The notes under the pieces are model-generated. The model was not told where the DNA came from and did no database searches. It saw nothing but the letters and a program-made list of their open reading frames with translations. 46,502 nucleotides of DNA, taken from positions 1 through 46,502 of the forward strand of contig CADDZV010000009.1 in assembly GCA_902812875.1 (NCBI GenBank). The letters are read 5' to 3'. Below are positions 8,323 through 16,896 of the stretch, one piece after another. The position numbers and the translations under genes are program-made. Source of the stretch: Clostridiales bacterium. Lineage in GTDB: Bacteria; Bacillota; Sulfobacillia; CADDZV01. Positions within the stretch are counted from its first letter, which is position 1; the number at the start of each line of letters is the position of its first letter.

Positions 8323-8754
8323 TCACGGCCCTTCTTCGTCGTCGTGATCCGCCGTGGAAATGGGGATCGCCGCCTGGTCCAGCACGGCCTCCAGAGCATA
8401 AATCGGGGCCCCGGCACGTACAGCCAGGGCAATGCCGTCGCTGGGCCGGGCGTCCACGTCCTTGGCCCCTTCCGGGGTCTCCAGGCTGATCTGGGCAAAA
8501 AAGGTTTTGTCGCGCAGCACGTCGATCAGCACCATGTTTACTTTGCTATGCAAAAGCTCCAGAATGCTCATCATGAGGTCATGGGTGAGAGGACGCGGCG
8601 GCGTGACGTGCTCGACCGCAGCAGCAATGGAATGAGCCTCCAGGGGACCGACGGCAATCGGCAAGTAGCGTTTCTGCATGTCGTCGCGGAGCAGGAGAAA
8701 CGCCTCGCCACTCTCGGGATCATAGCCAACCCGGGCTAGTTTCAGTTCGACCAT
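8323..8754 (-). CDS. Bifunctional nuclease (BFN/DUF151) domain protein
   Basis: A 143-residue protein matching the BFN/DUF151 domain: KRYLPIAVGPLEAHSIAAA near residue 30, RPLTHDLMMSILE near residue 55, and DARPSDGIALAVRAGAPIYA near residue 103. Members have been reported to have RNase and DNase activity in plants, while bacterial roles are poorly defined. The acidic tail DHDDEEG is typical of bacterial members. It converges with the UPF0173 gene, 13 bases apart, and is divergent from the gene at 8851. Confidence 0.88.
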   Translation of the reverse strand: MVELKLARVGYDPESGEAFLLLRDDMQKRYLPIAVGPLEAHSIAAAVEHVTPPRPLTHDLMMSILELLHSKVNMVLIDVLRDKTFFAQISLETPEGAKDVDARPSDGIALAVRAGAPIYALEAVLDQAAIPISTADHDDEEGP

Positions 8755-8850
8755 ATGCGTGCCCCCCTCGAACCCAGCCTTGGGACGCCGTATATAAAAC
8801 GTTTACGAGACACTGGCCGTGTTATGCGTGTGCACAGGGAGCGAAACAGG

Positions 8851-9285
8851 ATGAACGCAAAAATCACACCGGTTTTGATCCCGCTCGATCTCGACCGCAG
8901 CGGGGATCTGTTCTGCGGCGTGTGTCTGGTCTCACCTGATGATACCGCACTCCGGCGGAGTGCGGCGCTCGTGATGGCGGCGCAAAACGGGACTGCCACG
9001 ATGAAAGTGGTACCGCATACGTTTGTGGGGGATACCGCCGTGCAGGTGCGGGTGCAACGGCACCCGGAAAACGCGGATCTTGTGCTGGTCGAAGTGAGCG
9101 CACGCAAGCCCGGGCATCTTACGTATGAGTTTGTGTTTGCCGGTACGCAATCCACCAGCACCGCTCTACGGTGGTACGAGCTGTGGGAGGCGCGGCAGCA
9201 CTTCATCCTGACCGCCGCCCCCGGCGGGCAGCCGGACTATGACCTCCTGGATCTGATCAAGTACGACCTTCGCTGGCAGGTCTAG
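8851..9285 (+). CDS. Conserved-looking protein of unknown function
   Basis: A 144-residue cytoplasmic protein that I do not recognise. The ATG at 8851 is preceded by GGGAG at nine bases. The frame is open another 32 codons upstream, but those lack a ribosome binding site. It has no signal peptide or membrane segment. The middle (AALVMAAQNGTATMKVVPHT) and the end (DYDLLDLIKYDLRWQV) look like a compact alpha/beta domain. Codon use and G+C resemble the neighbours, which supports a real gene. It converges with coaX, and a 12-base perfect palindrome (9305-9316) overlaps the coaX stop region. Confidence 0.6.
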   Translation: MNAKITPVLIPLDLDRSGDLFCGVCLVSPDDTALRRSAALVMAAQNGTATMKVVPHTFVGDTAVQVRVQRHPENADLVLVEVSARKPGHLTYEFVFAGTQSTSTALRWYELWEARQHFILTAAPGGQPDYDLLDLIKYDLRWQV

Positions 9286-9313
9286 CAACGACGCGGCCGC
9301 ACATTGACCGCGG

Positions 9314-10090
9314 TCAGTTCTCGTGGTTGCGCTCGTATATGAGGCGCAGCCCCTCCAGGGTGAGCATAGGCTCGACAAACTCGATGGTGGCGCTGTCTGG
9401 TGCCACCAGCGATGCCAAGCCGCCGGTCGCGATCACATGGGCCTGGCCGCCGAGCTCCTCCCGCATCCGCCGGCAGATGCCGTCTACCTGTCCAACGAAG
9501 CCGTAAATAATCCCAGCCTGCATGCTCGAGACCGTGTTGCGGCCGATGATGCTCTTGGGCCGTACCAGCTCCACGGGATGGAGCCTGGCTGCCTTTTCCA
9601 CCAGGGCTTCCGCGGAAATCCCGATACCGGGGGCAATGGCGCCGCCGAGGTAGAAGCCTTCGGCAGAAATGGCATCAAACGTGGTGGCCGTACCGAAATC
9701 GACCACGATGCAGGGCCCGCCCCAGCGGGCATATGCCGCCACCGCGTTGGCGATGCGGTCAGCTCCCACCTCGCGGGGATCCTCGTAACGGATGTCAATC
9801 CCCGTACGTATGCCGGGCCCTACCACCAGCGGCTGGCAGGCGAAATACCGCCGCGCGGTTTCTTCCAACACCGGACCCAGGGGCGGCACCACAGAGGAAA
9901 TCGCCACACCGGTTACATCTCGCGGGGAAATGCCTGCCAGCCCAAAAAGACCATACAAATGTAATCCGAGTTCGTCGGCGGTGGCGTCACGGCGAGTCGG
10001 CAGCCGCCAGTGGTTGATCAGCGTACGATGACGATACAGCCCGGCCACGATATTGGTGTTGCCCACGTCAATTGCCAACAGCAATGTCAT
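9314..10090 (-). CDS. coaX: Type III pantothenate kinase
   Basis: Phosphorylates pantothenate, the first step of coenzyme A synthesis. The 258-residue product has the family signatures: DVGNTN near the start (phosphate binding), [12 protein letters not shown] at about residue 105, [11 protein letters not shown] and GGAIAPGI. The ATG at 10090 stands only two bases after GAGGTG, which is tight; the TTG two codons later would have better spacing, so the exact start is uncertain. It lies 39 bases after a probable pantothenate transporter gene, so uptake and activation would be in one operon. Confidence 0.95.
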   Translation of the reverse strand: MTLLLAIDVGNTNIVAGLYRHRTLINHWRLPTRRDATADELGLHLYGLFGLAGISPRDVTGVAISSVVPPLGPVLEETARRYFACQPLVVGPGIRTGIDIRYEDPREVGADRIANAVAAYARWGGPCIVVDFGTATTFDAISAEGFYLGGAIAPGIGISAEALVEKAARLHPVELVRPKSIIGRNTVSSMQAGIIYGFVGQVDGICRRMREELGGQAHVIATGGLASLVAPDSATIEFVEPMLTLEGLRLIYERNHEN

Positions 10091-10129
10091 TTCACCTCGA
10101 TTGACCGTCCCACGAACGGCGGTCGCCAA

Positions 10130-10855
10130 TTATGCTCGGCGTCGGGCGGCGACGCGCTGCGCCCCGAACGCCCGCTCCACGGCACGGTAGATCGCCACGG
10201 TGAGGATGACTGCTGCCAGTATCTCTGGCAGACCATGCAGCACACCCACGGCGAAGGCAGCCTGCGGGACCAGATAACCACGCCAGGTCATCAGGCCGAG
10301 CACGCCCACTGTATTGGTCAAGGTACCGGCAATGGCTCCGAGAGCAGGCGCCCCGTTGGCACCAGATAAAAGGTACCAGGACAAAACGGCCACCGCCAGA
10401 CCCACGAGGATCGCCGAGCCCAGCACCGCTCCAGCCGGCCAGGTAGCAGTGGCATGTTTCAGGGGGGCGAAAAAGCCCGCGGCCCGGAAGGCGGTATCCC
10501 CAGCCGCCAGCCCTATGACCGCCGCGACAAGCGACCGTACTACAGGGCCGCTGGCGGCACGGAAGGCGTAATAAGCGACCACGCCGATGAAGATGCGTGG
10601 CACCACCGCCACCAGGGGGTCGGCAAAAGCGGCCGTGCCGGCACGCAGGTAAGAGGTGAGGCCGAAGATGAGCCCGACGAAGGCACCCACAACCGGTCCC
10701 TCGAGAATGCCGCCCAGGATGGCTGGAATGTGCATAGTGGTAGCCGCGCCGGCGGGTGTGGGAACTGGGATAAAACCGATGGGCGTCATGGAAAGTACAA
10801 TGGACAGGGCTCCAAGAATGGCACCTACTACCAACTGACGCACCGCAATACGCAT
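10130..10855 (-). CDS. ECF transporter S component, probably pantothenate
   Basis: A 241-residue membrane protein with about six hydrophobic segments and the S-component look near its start (SIVLSMTPIGFIPVPTPAG followed by a HIPAILGGILEGP segment). S components bind a vitamin and work with a shared energising module (EcfT plus two ATPases), not present in this window. The neighbouring pantothenate kinase gene suggests pantothenate (PanT-like). That is inference from context, since S components diverge too much for sequence alone to decide. A strong GGAGGTG lies eight bases before the ATG. The 150-base leader downstream of a possible -10 box is G+C-rich, and I recognise no riboswitch in it. 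Confidence 0.75.
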   Translation of the reverse strand: MRIAVRQLVVGAILGALSIVLSMTPIGFIPVPTPAGAATTMHIPAILGGILEGPVVGAFVGLIFGLTSYLRAGTAAFADPLVAVVPRIFIGVVAYYAFRAASGPVVRSLVAAVIGLAAGDTAFRAAGFFAPLKHATATWPAGAVLGSAILVGLAVAVLSWYLLSGANGAPALGAIAGTLTNTVGVLGLMTWRGYLVPQAAFAVGVLHGLPEILAAVILTVAIYRAVERAFGAQRVAARRRA

Positions 10856-10991
10856 GCACTTTGCACCTCCGTTCCAGCTCGCCTTGCCGGCGATGCCGGA
10901 CTGCCGGCCGTTCCCCGTCCAAGAACTCGCTGCCTATGGACCCAGCCATCCACCCCGCGACGGTGGTGGTGGCGGCCCTGGTTCCTGGCCT

Positions 10992-11020
10992 TTGGGAAGC
11001 GACCTTTCGACTCATTATAT
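10992..11020. promoter_or_regulatory. Possible divergent promoters for pepF and the ECF transporter gene
   Basis: In the 255-base gap between two divergent genes, the only A+T-rich patch holds TTGGGA-N17-TTATAT on the plus strand (10992-11020) and a TATAAT hexamer on the minus strand (11014-11019). They overlap, so the two genes may share a regulatory site. The minus-strand box has no clear -35. Nothing else is evident in the gap. Confidence 0.35.
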
Positions 11021-11110
11021 ACGTGGCGGCGCGGGTGCGATCCTGCCTTAAACGCGTGCCCTTATTTTGGCTCGCCGCAGCCGGCGCCAAAGGATCGCGA
11101 GGTGAGCAGG

Positions 11111-12943
11111 ATGGCTTCCACATTCAAGCGGCCGCAAGGCCAGCTGCCCGACCGGAGCGAGATACCAGAGCAGTACAAGTGGCGGCTCGAAGATATCTAT
11201 CCCGACCTGCCGGCCTGGGAACAGGATTTTTCTTTGGCGCGGGAAAAGATGCGCGGCATGAGCCAGTATGCCGGACGTCTCGGGGAAGCAGGCGACACGC
11301 TCGCGGCCGCCCTGCAGGCGGCGGATGAACTAGAGGCCGTCCTGGAGCGGCTGTACGCTTACGCCCGCATGCGGCGGGACGAAGACAACGCCAACGCCAC
11401 CTACCAGGCCCTCGCCGACCGTGCCCAAACGCTGTGGTCAGACGCTGCGACCGCCACCGCGTATCTGGTGCCGGAAATCCTCGGCATTCCGCAAGAACGC
11501 CTCACAGGCTTTTTGAAGGAGACGCCGGCCCTTTCGCTGTATCGGTTCGCCTTGGCCAAGATCAGGCGGCAAAAGCCGCACACCCTGAGCCGGGAAGAGG
11601 AGACCCTGCTCGCCCAGAGCCAGCTGATCGCCCAGGGGCCCGAGGATATTTTCACCATGCTGAATGACGCCGATCTGCGCTTCGGCAGCATTAAAAGCGA
11701 AACTGGTGAAGACGTGGAAGTCACCAAAGGCCGATTTATCCACTTCCTGGAAAACCAGGACCGGCGGGTCCGCCGCGACGCCTTCGAAGCCGTGTACGGG
11801 ACCTACCGGTCGTTCCAACACACCTTGGCCGCGACGTTCAATGCCAGCGTCAAAACGGACGTTTTTTACGCCCGTGTCCGCCGCTACGAGTCGGCACGTG
11901 AAATGGCCTTGTATCCGAATAACATTCCCATGAGCGTCTACGACCAGCTGGTCTCGACGGTGAACGAGCATCTGCCGTTGCTGCACAGGTACATGCACAT
12001 CCGTCGCCGGTTGATGGGACTCGACCACCTGCATGCCTACGACCTGTATGTGCCGCTCGTGCCCGATCTGGAAATGGAAATCCCGTACGAGGAGGCCAAG
12101 GATCTCGTCGTGCAAAGTGTGGCCCCCCTGGGCGCATCGTATCAAAAGGCCATATCGGAAGGTCTGGAAAACCACTGGGTGGACGTGTACGAAAACCGGG
12201 GCAAAACGGCCGGTGCTTACTCCTGGGGAGCTTACGGCGTACATCCATATGTTTTGCTGAACTATGTTCCCGGCGTATCCTCACTTTTCACCCTGGCCCA
12301 CGAAATGGGGCACGCGATGCACACCTATTACACGTATGGGCACCAGCCGCACGTATACGCAGACTACGCAACGTTTGTCGCGGAGGTAGCATCCACCTGC
12401 CATGAGGCCCTGCTGGCGGCCCACCTGTCCCGGCGGTGCCCGGAACCAGAGAAACGCCTCTACCTGGTGAACCATCAGCTCGAACAGTTCCGGACCACGC
12501 TTTTCCGTCAGACCACGTTCGCGGAGTTCGAAAAGATCGTGCATGAGCAGGTCGAAAGCGGGCAGCCCCTTACCGCGGAGGCGCTCGGCCAGATATACCA
12601 CGAGCTCAATGTGCGGTACTACGGGCCGGAAATGGAAGTTGAGCCGGAGCTGGACCTCGAATGGGCGCGCATCCCGCATTTCTACAACGCGTTCTACGTT
12701 TACCAGTACGCTACCGGTTTTTCGGCCGCCATGGCGTTGGCCCAGGCCATACAAAACGAGGGCGAGGAGGCCGCCCAGCGGTACCTCGGATTCCTGCAAG
12801 CCGGCGGCTCGGACTACCCCATCGCCATCCTACAACGGGCCGGTGTGGATATGACTACCCCGAACCCGGTTCGCCAGGCGCTGGACGTAATGAATGGACT
12901 CCTGGATGAACTCGAGCAGCTCGCAGAGGCAGCCAAATCCTAG
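11111..12943 (+). CDS. pepF: Oligoendopeptidase F (M3 family)
   Basis: Cytoplasmic zinc peptidase that degrades short peptides. The 610-residue protein has the thermolysin-type signature in LAHEMGHAMHTYYTYG (about residue 395), with the third zinc ligand expected in the FVAEVASTCHEAL helix. The N-terminal segment (RPQGQLPDRSEIPEQYKWRL then EDIYPD) matches PepF openings. The frame extends far upstream, but the ATG at 11111, six bases after GAGGTGA, gives the family start. Its stop shares a CTAG with the stop of the convergent gene at 12940, so the two overlap by four bases. Confidence 0.95.
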   Translation: MASTFKRPQGQLPDRSEIPEQYKWRLEDIYPDLPAWEQDFSLAREKMRGMSQYAGRLGEAGDTLAAALQAADELEAVLERLYAYARMRRDEDNANATYQALADRAQTLWSDAATATAYLVPEILGIPQERLTGFLKETPALSLYRFALAKIRRQKPHTLSREEETLLAQSQLIAQGPEDIFTMLNDADLRFGSIKSETGEDVEVTKGRFIHFLENQDRRVRRDAFEAVYGTYRSFQHTLAATFNASVKTDVFYARVRRYESAREMALYPNNIPMSVYDQLVSTVNEHLPLLHRYMHIRRRLMGLDHLHAYDLYVPLVPDLEMEIPYEEAKDLVVQSVAPLGASYQKAISEGLENHWVDVYENRGKTAGAYSWGAYGVHPYVLLNYVPGVSSLFTLAHEMGHAMHTYYTYGHQPHVYADYATFVAEVASTCHEALLAAHLSRRCPEPEKRLYLVNHQLEQFRTTLFRQTTFAEFEKIVHEQVESGQPLTAEALGQIYHELNVRYYGPEMEVEPELDLEWARIPHFYNAFYVYQYATGFSAAMALAQAIQNEGEEAAQRYLGFLQAGGSDYPIAILQRAGVDMTTPNPVRQALDVMNGLLDELEQLAEAAKS

Positions 12944-13371
12944 CCTGGCCCGGCCGATAGGTCTTCCTGGCGCCACGCCGGCAGCGAAGGCGGTGCCTTC
13001 AGCTGCCGGATGAACTGCAGCGCCCGGTCAAGATCCTGCGTGGAATCAAGACTGAAATAGGCCGAGAAATACACGCGGATGCCGCTATGCTTGAGCCCGA
13101 TCATGGCCACGGGCGTGGTACTGCGTGACCGCACCACGTCCGCAAGGCATGGCAGCGAATCTTCCACGATGATCAGGTCAGGCTCGTCGTAGGCCATCGT
13201 CTCGCACACAGCCAGCCGGCTGTCGGGCCGCACAAACCGGATGCTCACCTCGGGATGGCCACGCAGCATCTGCTCGAGGCCACGGCCCAGGTATTCGTTC
13301 TGGACGTAGGCAATCACCCGGAAAGGGGGCCCGGCCGCGTACCCTCCCGGTGCTTGCTCAGCTGATTTCAT
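12940..13371 (-). CDS. Receiver-like domain protein without the normal phosphorylation site
   Basis: A 143-residue single-domain protein. Residues 17-110 have the alternating strand/helix pattern of a response-regulator receiver: RVIAYVQNEYLGRGLEQML aligns with receiver starts, and PDLIIVEDSLPCL with the phospho-acceptor strand. In that alignment the acceptor Asp is Glu and the acidic pair after strand 1 is lost (VQN). It would then be a pseudo-receiver that cannot be phosphorylated normally. There is no output domain. It is the last gene of the cytochrome operon, three bases after the membrane-protein gene. Family assignment is moderate. Confidence 0.5.
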   Translation of the reverse strand: MKSAEQAPGGYAAGPPFRVIAYVQNEYLGRGLEQMLRGHPEVSIRFVRPDSRLAVCETMAYDEPDLIIVEDSLPCLADVVRSRSTTPVAMIGLKHSGIRVYFSAYFSLDSTQDLDRALQFIRQLKAPPSLPAWRQEDLSAGPG

Positions 13372-13374
13372 AGT

Positions 13375-13866
13375 TCAGAAAACCCCGGCCGCCATCGTCG
13401 CGATTACCGCCAAAAAAACCCCGGTCATGATCAGCTGTACGGTGCGGCCGATCACTGCCACGAGAAGACGAGACCCGCCACCAGGCGTGCCGGCGTGCAA
13501 TTGAATTCCCCGCCCCGGAGCTGAGTGTACCGAAGCCGGCGACTGCTCCTGCTGCATAGACGCCTGCAGGGGCACCGCGGCAGTGTGGGTCCGCCGGGTG
13601 CGGAAAGCCAGGTCAGCCATCGCCCACACGGCCGTCAGCACAGTCAGGATCGACGTCATCGTGCTTACGTGAGACGAACTCGTGCCCGTTGCGTAAAAGT
13701 CCTCACTGTCGAGATACACCCTCGGAAGCCACCCCTTCTGGTCCAACACCCACATCAACCCCGCCAACGCCACGGGCAATAGCCACCGCAGGGCGAGGTC
13801 GCGTGCCCGCGAGTACTGCTTTGCTCGATTGCCAGTCTTGCCATCTTTCGTCCCGGAACCAGGCAT
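13375..13866 (-). CDS. Small membrane protein of unknown function in the cytochrome operon
   Basis: About 163 residues from the ATG at 13866 (GGAGG nine bases upstream; an ATG six bases earlier is possible). It has three hydrophobic stretches: one near the start (ALRWLLPVALAGLMWVLD), one in the middle (MTSILTVLTAVWAMADLAF) and one at the very end (LIMTGVFLAVIATMAAGVF). The loop between the second and third is polar and rich in Gln, Ser and Pro. I recognise no family. It has no heme motif. Its place directly after cytochrome b suggests an accessory or scaffold role in the same membrane complex. Confidence 0.6.
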   Translation of the reverse strand: MPGSGTKDGKTGNRAKQYSRARDLALRWLLPVALAGLMWVLDQKGWLPRVYLDSEDFYATGTSSSHVSTMTSILTVLTAVWAMADLAFRTRRTHTAAVPLQASMQQEQSPASVHSAPGRGIQLHAGTPGGGSRLLVAVIGRTVQLIMTGVFLAVIATMAAGVF

Positions 13867-13921
13867 GGACATCCGCCTCCCTCCACTTGCTGACGCACGC
13901 CGGCCCAAGGACTCTGCCTTC

Positions 13922-14740
13922 TCAAGGCTTCGCCACTGCGTTTATGAACATCGGGACAAAAGTGTCAAGCAAAATGAAGGTAACCAACGTGTACCCGATC
14001 ATCTCCGCGATCAGAAGAAGCCTTTGCCCGGCCGTGGTGGTATGCTGCACTTCCGGAACCGCGATGCCCATTGCCTCCAGCTCCAACGGATGCTCTTCCG
14101 CCATGTGGGCCACTGTGGTCGTTCCGTCAAGCCACACCGTGCTACCAGGGAACACACCGGGGGCAAAATGCACGGCAAAGAAATGACCGAACGCCAAGGA
14201 CAGCAGCGCTACGAAGGCCTCGTTGCTGTGCACTACCCGCAGGGCATCCACGGCCCAGCGCGGCATGTACTGGGACGCAAACCCCGGAAAGAGGATGACA
14301 ATCCCGGACCCGCCCATGACCACAAAACCCCAGAAAACTGCAAAGTACTCGAACTTTTCCAGGTAACTGTAGCGACCGTACCGCGGGCGGTCCGGCCGCA
14401 GCCCCACGAGCCACAAGGCATGGTGCACGGCGTCGCGAACGTCTTTGAGGCCGGGTATCATATCCCAGGTGGGGCCGTGCCGCAGCCAGTAATAGACGAT
14501 GTAACCGATGTGGTAAAGGCCGGCCACCACCATGAGGGCCGCCGCCGCAAGGTGTACGTCTAGCAGATGGTCAAACCCGCCAAACAACCCCGCCATGGTC
14601 CTGCCCCACGTGGTGTAGGCGTACTTGATTGGAAATCCTGTCAGGATGAGCACACCTACACTGACCAAAAGCCCAAGGTGCTGCAGCCTGTGCTGCCAGG
14701 ACCAACGCAAAATGCGGTCTTGCGGCGAAAGCTCAGTCAT
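13922..14740 (-). CDS. Membrane cytochrome b subunit
   Basis: A 272-residue protein with five hydrophobic helices and paired histidines suitable for b-hemes: HRLQH before helix 1, DVHLAA and GLYHIGY in helix 2, and VVHSNEAF plus FGHFFAVHFAPG in helix 4. This pattern fits the cytochrome b/b561-like subunits of formate dehydrogenase, hydrogenase and thiosulfate reductase, which pass electrons between quinone and a partner. Its ATG overlaps the stop of the 19-heme cytochrome (ATGA), so the two are made together and probably form a quinol:cytochrome c oxidoreductase. The frame stays open upstream only because it runs inside that gene. Confidence 0.85.
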   Translation of the reverse strand: MTELSPQDRILRWSWQHRLQHLGLLVSVGVLILTGFPIKYAYTTWGRTMAGLFGGFDHLLDVHLAAAALMVVAGLYHIGYIVYYWLRHGPTWDMIPGLKDVRDAVHHALWLVGLRPDRPRYGRYSYLEKFEYFAVFWGFVVMGGSGIVILFPGFASQYMPRWAVDALRVVHSNEAFVALLSLAFGHFFAVHFAPGVFPGSTVWLDGTTTVAHMAEEHPLELEAMGIAVPEVQHTTTAGQRLLLIAEMIGYTLVTFILLDTFVPMFINAVAKP

Positions 14741-16524
14741 GGTCCCCGAAACCTCCTCCACAGCTCCATAATCACAATGGGACCGTCCTTGATGATGTCG
14801 AAGATGATGAGTCCGACAAAGAATACCCAGACCCAGAAAACCACGCCGATACGGCGGTCCTGCACTACGAAGTGTTCCGGTCCGCTTGCCATGGCGACGG
14901 TGGCGCCGGTATGGCAAGTTCCGCACGTCTTGGCCACGTTGGCACTGCCGACCCGGGAGGCAGGATTGTCCGGGGGCAGAATGTCGTGGACACCGTGGCA
15001 CGTCACGCAGGTTGGCGCCCGCGCCGAACCCAGGTTATAGGCGGTACCGTGGATGTTCACGTCCCACGACTGCCCGATATCGGTGTGGCAATCGAGGCAG
15101 GCGGCGGGCTGTGCCAGGCCGGCCAGGTTCGTAAGTTTCTGGTGCACACCGCCACCTGCGGCCGCGGCGGCTCCCCCGGCACCAGCAGAACTGGTGGCGC
15201 CGCCAGCGATGTGGCAGCCGACGCAGCCCACATCAGCGTGGACGCTAGCGCTGACGCTATTGCCTTCGTCCTGGTGGCAGTCGCCGCACGCGGAGCCGGC
15301 CGCCTGGAGGAGGTCCTGCCCGTTGCCGCCCGTCGCGGTGGGGGTAGTGTGCGGGTCATGGCACGCCGTGCACGCCACGCCCGCCTCGCCGTGTTTGCTG
15401 GTCCGGAAATCGGAGGCCACGTCCTGGTGACAGCTGAGGCACAGGGCATTGCCATTGCTGGCAGCCGTACTGCCGGTGGTCGCCGGCGCCGTGGTGGCAT
15501 GGATGCTGTGGCAGTCTAGACAACTGAGATTGCCTTGCCCATGGGCACTGGTTTTGAGGTTATGAGCGACGTCAGCGTGGCAGCTCTCGCATGTTTTGGA
15601 AAGATCGGCTTTTATGGCCGTCGGGTTCGCGACCGCGTGGGTGCCGTGACAATCTGTACAAGTGATCCCGGAGCCCGCCGCCTGCGCGTGGGCCCCTGCA
15701 AGGTAGCTGGCGCTCTCTTCTTGGTGACAGCTCTCGCAGCTGGCCGCCGCCACCTGCTGGAAGCGGCCGGCATTAGCCTGGTCGTGATAACCAGTGTGGC
15801 AGTCTGTGCAAAGACCCGGCAGGGTGCTATGCACGCTGGCCGCCACCGTGCCCGCCACCGTGGCATGGCAAGTCGTGCACTGGGTCAGCGTGTACTGCAG
15901 GTCGGAGGGAGCAAGCGCCCCCTCCGGTGCGGACCGGGCAGTGTGCGGATCATGGCAGTCCGTACAAGTGGCAGCCGGTTTACCGCTACCGGAGGGGGCG
16001 TGGTTATCGTGGATGTAGGTCCGGTACTCCTTTTGATGGCAGCTTTCGCACGCGGTGGTCTGTGCGGTCCGGTCGGGGGTCTGGATGCTGTGGGAGCCGT
16101 GGCAGCTCACGCAGCTCAGCTTGGCCTGCGCGGCAGTAGAGTGGACGCTATCCTGAAACGACGAATAGATACCCTGATGGCAGGTGGTGCAGGTGTTGTC
16201 GCCCATCGCCATGGACCCGTCCGGCAGTTGACGGTGGCAATCCGTGCAGCCCACCGTCCGGTGTACGCTGGCGTAGAGAACGGTCGCCTCGCCCTGGTGG
16301 CAGCTTTCACAACTCGCACCGCTGGAAGCCACGTGCAGCCCGTGGCCAGCCACTGACGCCGGGCTGATCAGGTCGTGTGAAACGGCGTCCTGGGATGAAT
16401 CCCCCTGGGCGGCCTCGGCAGCCGGAGAAAGATGCACGATGGCATAGCCCGCAAAGCCCGCCAGCAGGCTCAGGGCCAAAACCCATGCCAGCCAGTTTCC
16501 AAAACGGCCTGCGTGCCTGGTCAA
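14737..16524 (-). CDS. Membrane-anchored 19-heme c-type cytochrome
   Basis: A 595-residue protein with 19 CXXCH heme-attachment motifs counted from about residue 72 to 538, spaced 15-40 residues apart, with extra histidines near many motifs for bis-His ligation. Residues about 11-31 form an N-terminal signal or anchor segment, and a second hydrophobic helix (residues about 559-579, VVFWVWVFFVGLIIFDII) ends the protein. The heme domain should lie outside the membrane. No catalytic domain is recognised, so it looks like an electron conduit. The start is TTG with GGAGGG seven bases upstream. It is coupled to cytochrome b downstream and to a small zinc-ribbon gene three bases upstream. Confidence 0.92.
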   Translation of the reverse strand: MTRHAGRFGNWLAWVLALSLLAGFAGYAIVHLSPAAEAAQGDSSQDAVSHDLISPASVAGHGLHVASSGASCESCHQGEATVLYASVHRTVGCTDCHRQLPDGSMAMGDNTCTTCHQGIYSSFQDSVHSTAAQAKLSCVSCHGSHSIQTPDRTAQTTACESCHQKEYRTYIHDNHAPSGSGKPAATCTDCHDPHTARSAPEGALAPSDLQYTLTQCTTCHATVAGTVAASVHSTLPGLCTDCHTGYHDQANAGRFQQVAAASCESCHQEESASYLAGAHAQAAGSGITCTDCHGTHAVANPTAIKADLSKTCESCHADVAHNLKTSAHGQGNLSCLDCHSIHATTAPATTGSTAASNGNALCLSCHQDVASDFRTSKHGEAGVACTACHDPHTTPTATGGNGQDLLQAAGSACGDCHQDEGNSVSASVHADVGCVGCHIAGGATSSAGAGGAAAAAGGGVHQKLTNLAGLAQPAACLDCHTDIGQSWDVNIHGTAYNLGSARAPTCVTCHGVHDILPPDNPASRVGSANVAKTCGTCHTGATVAMASGPEHFVVQDRRIGVVFWVWVFFVGLIIFDIIKDGPIVIMELWRRFRGP

Positions 16525-16527
16525 CGA

Positions 16528-16812
16528 TCATCCCTCCCTGCCCCGTGCCGGATTCGCGACCCGCTCAGGCCGGCCGGTCAGGGCGACGGGCATATCCGTC
16601 TCAAGCGAATCCGCAAACTCGAGGGTGGAGATCGCCTCCACCCGCAGGATGGCGTACCGTTTGCAGTGACGGCACCGGATGGCGATGACCTTGGGACCGG
16701 GGCCCAGCCCCATTTCGGACAACTCCCCGCCAGAACGCGGGCGGCGGGGTGCTCCGGTATCATCCCGGATCTCCGCCAGGATTTTCCCGCAACGGCACCG
16801 CAGATAGGGCAT
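16528..16812 (-). CDS. Com-like zinc-ribbon protein 1
   Basis: A 94-residue soluble protein starting at the ATG at 16812 after AGGAGGGAG. Its cysteine pairs RCRCGKILAEI and IRCRHCKRYAIL form a small four-cysteine metal site like that of the Com family (phage Mu Com regulates translation by binding RNA). About 30 residues rich in Gly, Pro and Arg separate the pairs. A paralogue with the same core lies at 20528-20758. It comes directly before the 19-heme cytochrome gene and after a terminator/antiterminator switch. Regulation or heme/metal handling for the cytochrome genes is plausible but unproven. Confidence 0.7.
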   Translation of the reverse strand: MPYLRCRCGKILAEIRDDTGAPRRPRSGGELSEMGLGPGPKVIAIRCRHCKRYAILRVEAISTLEFADSLETDMPVALTGRPERVANPARGREG

Positions 16813-16831
16813 CCTGGGCTCCCTCCTGTGC

Positions 16832-16867
16832 AAAAACACAAAGGCTGGCCTCAAGCGAAGCCAGCCT
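16832..16867 (-). terminator. Intrinsic terminator before the 19-heme cytochrome operon segment
   Basis: On the minus strand AGGCTGGC (16860-16867) pairs perfectly with GCCAGCCT (16842-16849) over a 10-base loop, followed by TTGTGTTTTT. It ends about 20 bases before the Com-like gene start and would cut off that gene and the cytochromes. Its 5' arm is also part of an alternative upstream stem, so it can be switched. Confidence 0.75.
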
Positions 16868-16896
16868 CTGGACTATGGTCTTGTGCCTCCAGGCTG
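16862..16896 (-). promoter_or_regulatory. Antiterminator stem of a putative RNA switch
   Basis: On the minus strand CAGCC-TGGA (16896-16888) pairs with TCCA-GA-GGCTG (16872-16862), a 9-bp stem with a 2-base bulge and 15-base loop. Bases 16862-16867 belong to both this stem and the terminator, so the two folds exclude each other. Up to 120 further bases upstream (16897-17017) could form a sensing domain. I could not match it to a known riboswitch class; a partial likeness to the c-di-GMP-I core was rejected. No -10/-35 pair was found in the gap. Confidence 0.6.

Noticed and set aside
9305-9316. The 12-base palindrome TGACCGCGGTCA as a terminator or operator
   Set aside because: It has no loop or T-tract and overlaps the coaX stop; at this G+C content such palindromes occur by chance.
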